Under the pieces are notes generated by a model. That model made no database searches and was not told where the DNA came from. It worked only from the letters and a program-made list of their open reading frames with translations. The position numbers and the translations under genes are program-made. Shown piece after piece: positions 5,321 to 7,597 of a DNA stretch of 7,597 nucleotides. Numbering within the stretch: the stretch's first letter is position 1; every line of letters starts with the position of its first letter. Source of the stretch: Methanobacterium sp. UBA353 (GTDB taxonomy: Archaea; Methanobacteriota; Methanobacteria; Methanobacteriales; Methanobacteriaceae); contig DALO01000026.1 in assembly GCA_002496805.1 (NCBI GenBank), positions 6,158 to 13,754 of the forward strand, read 5' to 3'.

Positions 5321-5587
5321 TTATAACAATTTCTGACTCACATGGTTTGAATTAAGTGAGAAGATCAATCCCATGTTCATTTGTGTCAATATTTGAGATA
5401 GAATAACAAGCTTATCAAATAAAATATTTCCATTATCCAATTTTTATAATACCAAAATCAATAATTTCATCTTCAATACTTTTGGAAATATTCAGAACAG
5501 ATTCTTCATCAATCAAAAAAAATCAATTTTTATTTTATTGTTTTTGATCTCTTTTAAATCAGATTGTAATGAAACTGTAAAATACAT
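5321..5587 (-). pseudogene. Broken small ORF, about 87 codons with two frameshifts
   Basis: ATG 5587 opens MYFTVSLQSDLKEIK... and stops at TGA 5515-5513, just after a run of eight T on the coding strand (plus-strand A8, 5515-5522). One extra T would continue the frame into IDEESVLNISKSIEDEIIDFG, which stops at TAA 5435-5433. Dropping one A in the five-A run there (plus-strand T5, 5441-5445) continues into LDNGNILFDKLVILSQ and on to TAA 5323-5321. All three pieces have coding-like composition and join into one plausible protein. A TATA box at 5611-5620 is centred 28 bases before the ATG, fitting a leaderless gene. The family is not recognised. It is either a decayed gene downstream of the membrane protein or an intact gene with homopolymer errors in the assembly. 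Confidence 0.45.
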
Positions 5588-5675
5588 TAATACGCATTGA
5601 AAAGTGGTGGTATTTATAAATCAAAGGGGATATTGTGATTTTTTTTGTAACTAATTACACAACTTTCTGTTCTGT
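5588..5675. other. Gap between membrane protein gene and broken ORF
   Basis: AT-rich and without a gene. It holds the TATA box at 5611-5620. No clear minus-strand T-run terminator for the membrane protein gene is seen. Confidence 0.4.
5611..5620 (-). promoter_or_regulatory. TATA box for the broken ORF
   Basis: Minus-strand TTTATAAATA, one of the best TATA matches in the window. It is centred 28 bases upstream of ATG 5587. Confidence 0.5.
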
Positions 5676-7034
5676 TCACCAATCAGTTATTTTACATTCA
5701 TCGTCTCTATTTTCTAACAATTCAACTGTTAATATGTAAATAACGCAGGTAATGAAGAAATAATAATATACTTCCCATCTCTCACCAGTAAACCAGCACG
5801 TAGGTGAAAATCCCTTAATCATTTGAGATGCAAATCCTAAAATTAGCAAACATAATATTAGGGCGCTTAACTTTTTCCCACCATATTTATAGATTTGTAT
5901 TAAACTATAAACAACTGAAAATGTAACAATTGCGTATATGGCAGAAATTATCATAATATGACTTAAATCAGAGTGTAATAAGCCATACTCTGTCACTGCT
6001 TTGTTCATGAAGGCGATTATTGGTGAATATCCCACTAAAAAAATCAATATTAATGAACTTAGGATAAGAATTAGGGGGAGCATGCTGATTAATAGCGGGA
6101 TCTTTTTCTTTGTGATGGAGTATATATAAACAGTCAGGGCTCCGAAGAAGGTAAGGTAGATTGGGCCAAATTTAACTGGACCGTAAGGAGTAATGAATTT
6201 ATATATCAATGCGCTGATGCCCAAATCTATTTTATTGATTATTGTAAATGTGGAATATTCCGGGAAACGGCGTAAAGTATCTTTCATATACCTTTCCTGG
6301 TTTCCAGGGCACAAATAGAAGTTTAAAAAGCCCAAAAATATGATGAACAACATTAAAAAAATTGATTTTGGGATTTTTATTTTCTTGTACCAGCAGTAAA
6401 AAATGATAAAGACATAAGCTCCAGCAGCAATGAATAACACAATTTCATTATTCATGGCAAATATCAATGAAAATATCATTATTCCATAAATAGCCAGCTT
6501 TTTAACGATATTTAAATTATTCAGATTATTTTCATTGAATAAATATTTTTTCACCAGATAAAAATGTAATAACATGAAAAATAATGGCCATGTATAAGTT
6601 ATCGTGGATGCTATGTACCCAGCGGACCATAAGGCACCATCTATTGTGTAAATGTATAGTAATACCAAGACACAAGATAAAGAGTAATAGATCAATGATT
6701 TTTTTTCATTAAGGTTATTTTCATTAAATGTTATTTTGGGAATTATAACAGCAATTAATGTGAAAATAGCCGAATCAATAAAATTCCAGATTATTTGAGG
6801 TAGCCCTGCAAATATGGTTATGAAGAATTCAATTATTAGTCGTGAAGTCCAAGTTTCATAATGCCATGCTAAAAAAACAAATATATTCTGCTCGTAATAC
6901 GCTTTACTAAAGTATAGGTCATCCCCTGCAGGGATTAACCTAAAATGCCACAGGAAAATTATTATAAAGAAAATAATCAAGGGAAGATATATCAAAAGAG
7001 ATGATTTCTTAACATTCAGTTTAGTGGTTATCAT
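5676..7034 (-). CDS. Polytopic membrane protein, DUF6056-like
   Basis: A 452-residue integral membrane protein with about 11-13 hydrophobic segments (for example 12-33, 80-100, 113-131, 196-217, 222-242, 311-335, 357-381, 388-404, 422-441). Features I associate with the DUF6056 family are present: GDDLYF after the first segment (37-42), YETWTSR (59-65), CPGNQERY (242-249, the usual APGNxxR position), and GERWEVYY (417-424) near the end. The GDD early in an extracytoplasmic loop recalls GT-C-type glycosyltransferases, so a role in surface glycan or lipid-linked sugar transfer is possible but unproven. Two Asn-rich loops repeat FNENNLN (103-109 and 166-172). Start ATG 7034 is preceded only by weak AGGGACTGA. 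The gene is clearly more AT-rich than the housekeeping genes, and broken small ORFs flank it on both sides, which suggests an acquired or variable locus. Confidence 0.8.
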   Translation of the reverse strand: MITTKLNVKKSSLLIYLPLIIFFIIIFLWHFRLIPAGDDLYFSKAYYEQNIFVFLAWHYETWTSRLIIEFFITIFAGLPQIIWNFIDSAIFTLIAVIIPKITFNENNLNEKKSLIYYSLSCVLVLLYIYTIDGALWSAGYIASTITYTWPLFFMLLHFYLVKKYLFNENNLNNLNIVKKLAIYGIMIFSLIFAMNNEIVLFIAAGAYVFIIFYCWYKKIKIPKSIFLMLFIIFLGFLNFYLCPGNQERYMKDTLRRFPEYSTFTIINKIDLGISALIYKFITPYGPVKFGPIYLTFFGALTVYIYSITKKKIPLLISMLPLILILSSLILIFLVGYSPIIAFMNKAVTEYGLLHSDLSHIMIISAIYAIVTFSVVYSLIQIYKYGGKKLSALILCLLILGFASQMIKGFSPTCWFTGERWEVYYYFFITCVIYILTVELLENRDDECKITDW

Positions 7035-7071
7035 TTCAGTCCCTAATTGTTTATTTAATACTAGTGGGATG

Positions 7072-7208
7072 TTAATATTTATTAATGTTAGTTAGGTAAT
7101 CTACAATGATCTTTTCAAAATCAATCACACAATTCAAAGAACTTGAAACTATGATTGCATAATATGTATCAGTGGGATCTCTTTTATTTCAATAGATTTT
7201 TTTTGCAT
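7072..7208 (-). pseudogene. Broken small ORF just upstream of the membrane protein gene
   Basis: ATG 7208 opens MQKKSIEIK on the minus strand. One extra A in the four-A run there (plus-strand T4, 7182-7185) would continue into RDPTDTYYAIIVSSSLNCVI and DFEKIIVDYLTNINKY, ending at TAA 7074-7072. That gives about 45 residues with a strand-then-helix look. As sequenced the downstream frame has a TGA at 7191-7189 and no start of its own. It ends 37 bases before the DUF6056-like gene on the same strand, so it could once have been the first gene of that unit. Family not recognised. Codon-like texture is the only evidence. Confidence 0.35.
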
Positions 7209-7250
7209 TTTAAAGAATTGTAATGTTATCAGTTCTCTGGTTCTAATATT

Positions 7251-7454
7251 ATGTTTGGAAAAAGTCAGGAAAACGAAATTGTTGAGATAAAAACCGAATC
7301 TTTAAACACGTTTTTTTTGGATTGTAGCACTGAAAAATGAGAAAATACCAGTAAATTAAATGCCGGTCATGATCTTATGTTTATAATACAATCCGATGCA
7401 AGTGAAGAAAAATTTAAAGAGATTTTAGATGACTTCATCACTGAAAATGAATAG
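7251..7454 (+). pseudogene. 67-codon small ORF interrupted by one in-frame TGA
   Basis: ATG 7251 opens MFGKSQENEIVEIK... and reaches TGA 7338-7340 after 29 codons. The same frame continues without any shift as ENTSKLNAGHDLMFIIQSD and ASEEKFKEILDDFITENE to TAG 7452-7454. Both halves have typical coding texture: GAA, GAT and AAA codons, a beta-beta-alpha-like pattern and a helical acidic tail. Options are a nonsense-mutated gene, a UGA read through, or a short protein re-starting at ATG 7377 (25 residues). Selenocysteine is unlikely for a Methanobacteriales-type genome. The family is not recognised. It is divergent from the broken ORF at 7072-7208, with about 43 bases between their starts. Confidence 0.42.
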
Positions 7455-7597
7455 TTTTAAAGGCGGGAATTCCAGATTTATCTCAGTAAAAACGGTTTTT
7501 AAAGTTTTAATTCAGATCAACAAGTGTTCCCCCATCAAGAATTTTAAATCCAATACTTTATATTCATTTAATAAACAGGGTGTCTGATTTAGGGTGA
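7455..7597. other. Right-edge region without a supported gene
   Basis: Holds T-rich stretches, including a small AAAAAC/GTTTTT inverted repeat near 7486-7500 that may end the interrupted ORF upstream. A minus-strand frame open to the window edge stops at TGA 7514-7512, but it is too short to support. A second minus frame ends at TAA 7509-7507 after KILDGGTLVDLN. Confidence 0.3.

Noticed and set aside
7338..7340. Selenocysteine codon
   Set aside because: No selenocysteine-type redox context (no neighbouring Cys motif) and no recognisable SECIS hairpin. Archaeal selenocysteine use is known from Methanococcales and Methanopyrus, not from Methanobacteriales.
1..7597. CRISPR array, tRNA/rRNA genes, insertion sequence, integration site
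   Set aside because: No regularly spaced repeats, cloverleaf-like sequences, transposase motifs or target-site duplications were seen on either strand.

Overview
The window looks like chromosomal DNA of a methanogenic archaeon of the order Methanobacteriales, probably a mesophilic Methanobacterium-like species. The grounds are a low-GC sequence, archaeal TATA boxes 25-30 bases ahead of genes, GGAGGTGA-type ribosome binding sites, oligo-T terminators, a RadB recombinase paralogue, and the order threonylcarbamoyl-AMP synthase - radB - class I/II aminotransferase. From memory this resembles the MTH1692-1694 neighbourhood of Methanothermobacter; that was not checked here.

Left part (1-2210): the tail of a plus-strand gene is followed by four minus-strand genes. 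These are an M23-type metallopeptidase without a signal peptide (91-774), a 68-residue conserved-looking small protein (861-1067), and two unrecognised proteins of 159 and 128 residues (1284-1763, 1824-2210). The last two appear to be tandem paralogues and probably form an operon. The 128-residue gene has a nine-C tract in its leader and a hairpin that covers its ribosome binding site.

Middle (2229-5257): a divergent intergenic region with a perfect 16-bp palindrome leads into three plus-strand housekeeping genes: tsaC-like (tRNA t6A synthesis), radB (recombination) and a PLP-dependent aminotransferase. The leader of the aminotransferase gene holds a possible 21-codon hydrophobic peptide ORF, whose stop lies in the left arm of a strong inverted repeat. 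It also has an alternative upstream pairing, which is an attenuator-like layout. An oligo-T terminator closes this part.

Right part (5258-7597): a very AT-rich, gene-poor stretch built around a minus-strand polytopic membrane protein of the DUF6056 type (5676-7034). Three short coding-like remnants, too broken to be seen as normal genes, flank it. One at 5321-5587 needs two homopolymer frameshift corrections and has its own TATA box. One at 7072-7208 needs one correction. One at 7251-7454 is 67 codons with a single in-frame TGA. Together they suggest an accessory, decaying locus, or less likely an assembly with homopolymer errors. No RNA genes, CRISPR arrays, insertion sequences or attachment sites were recognised.
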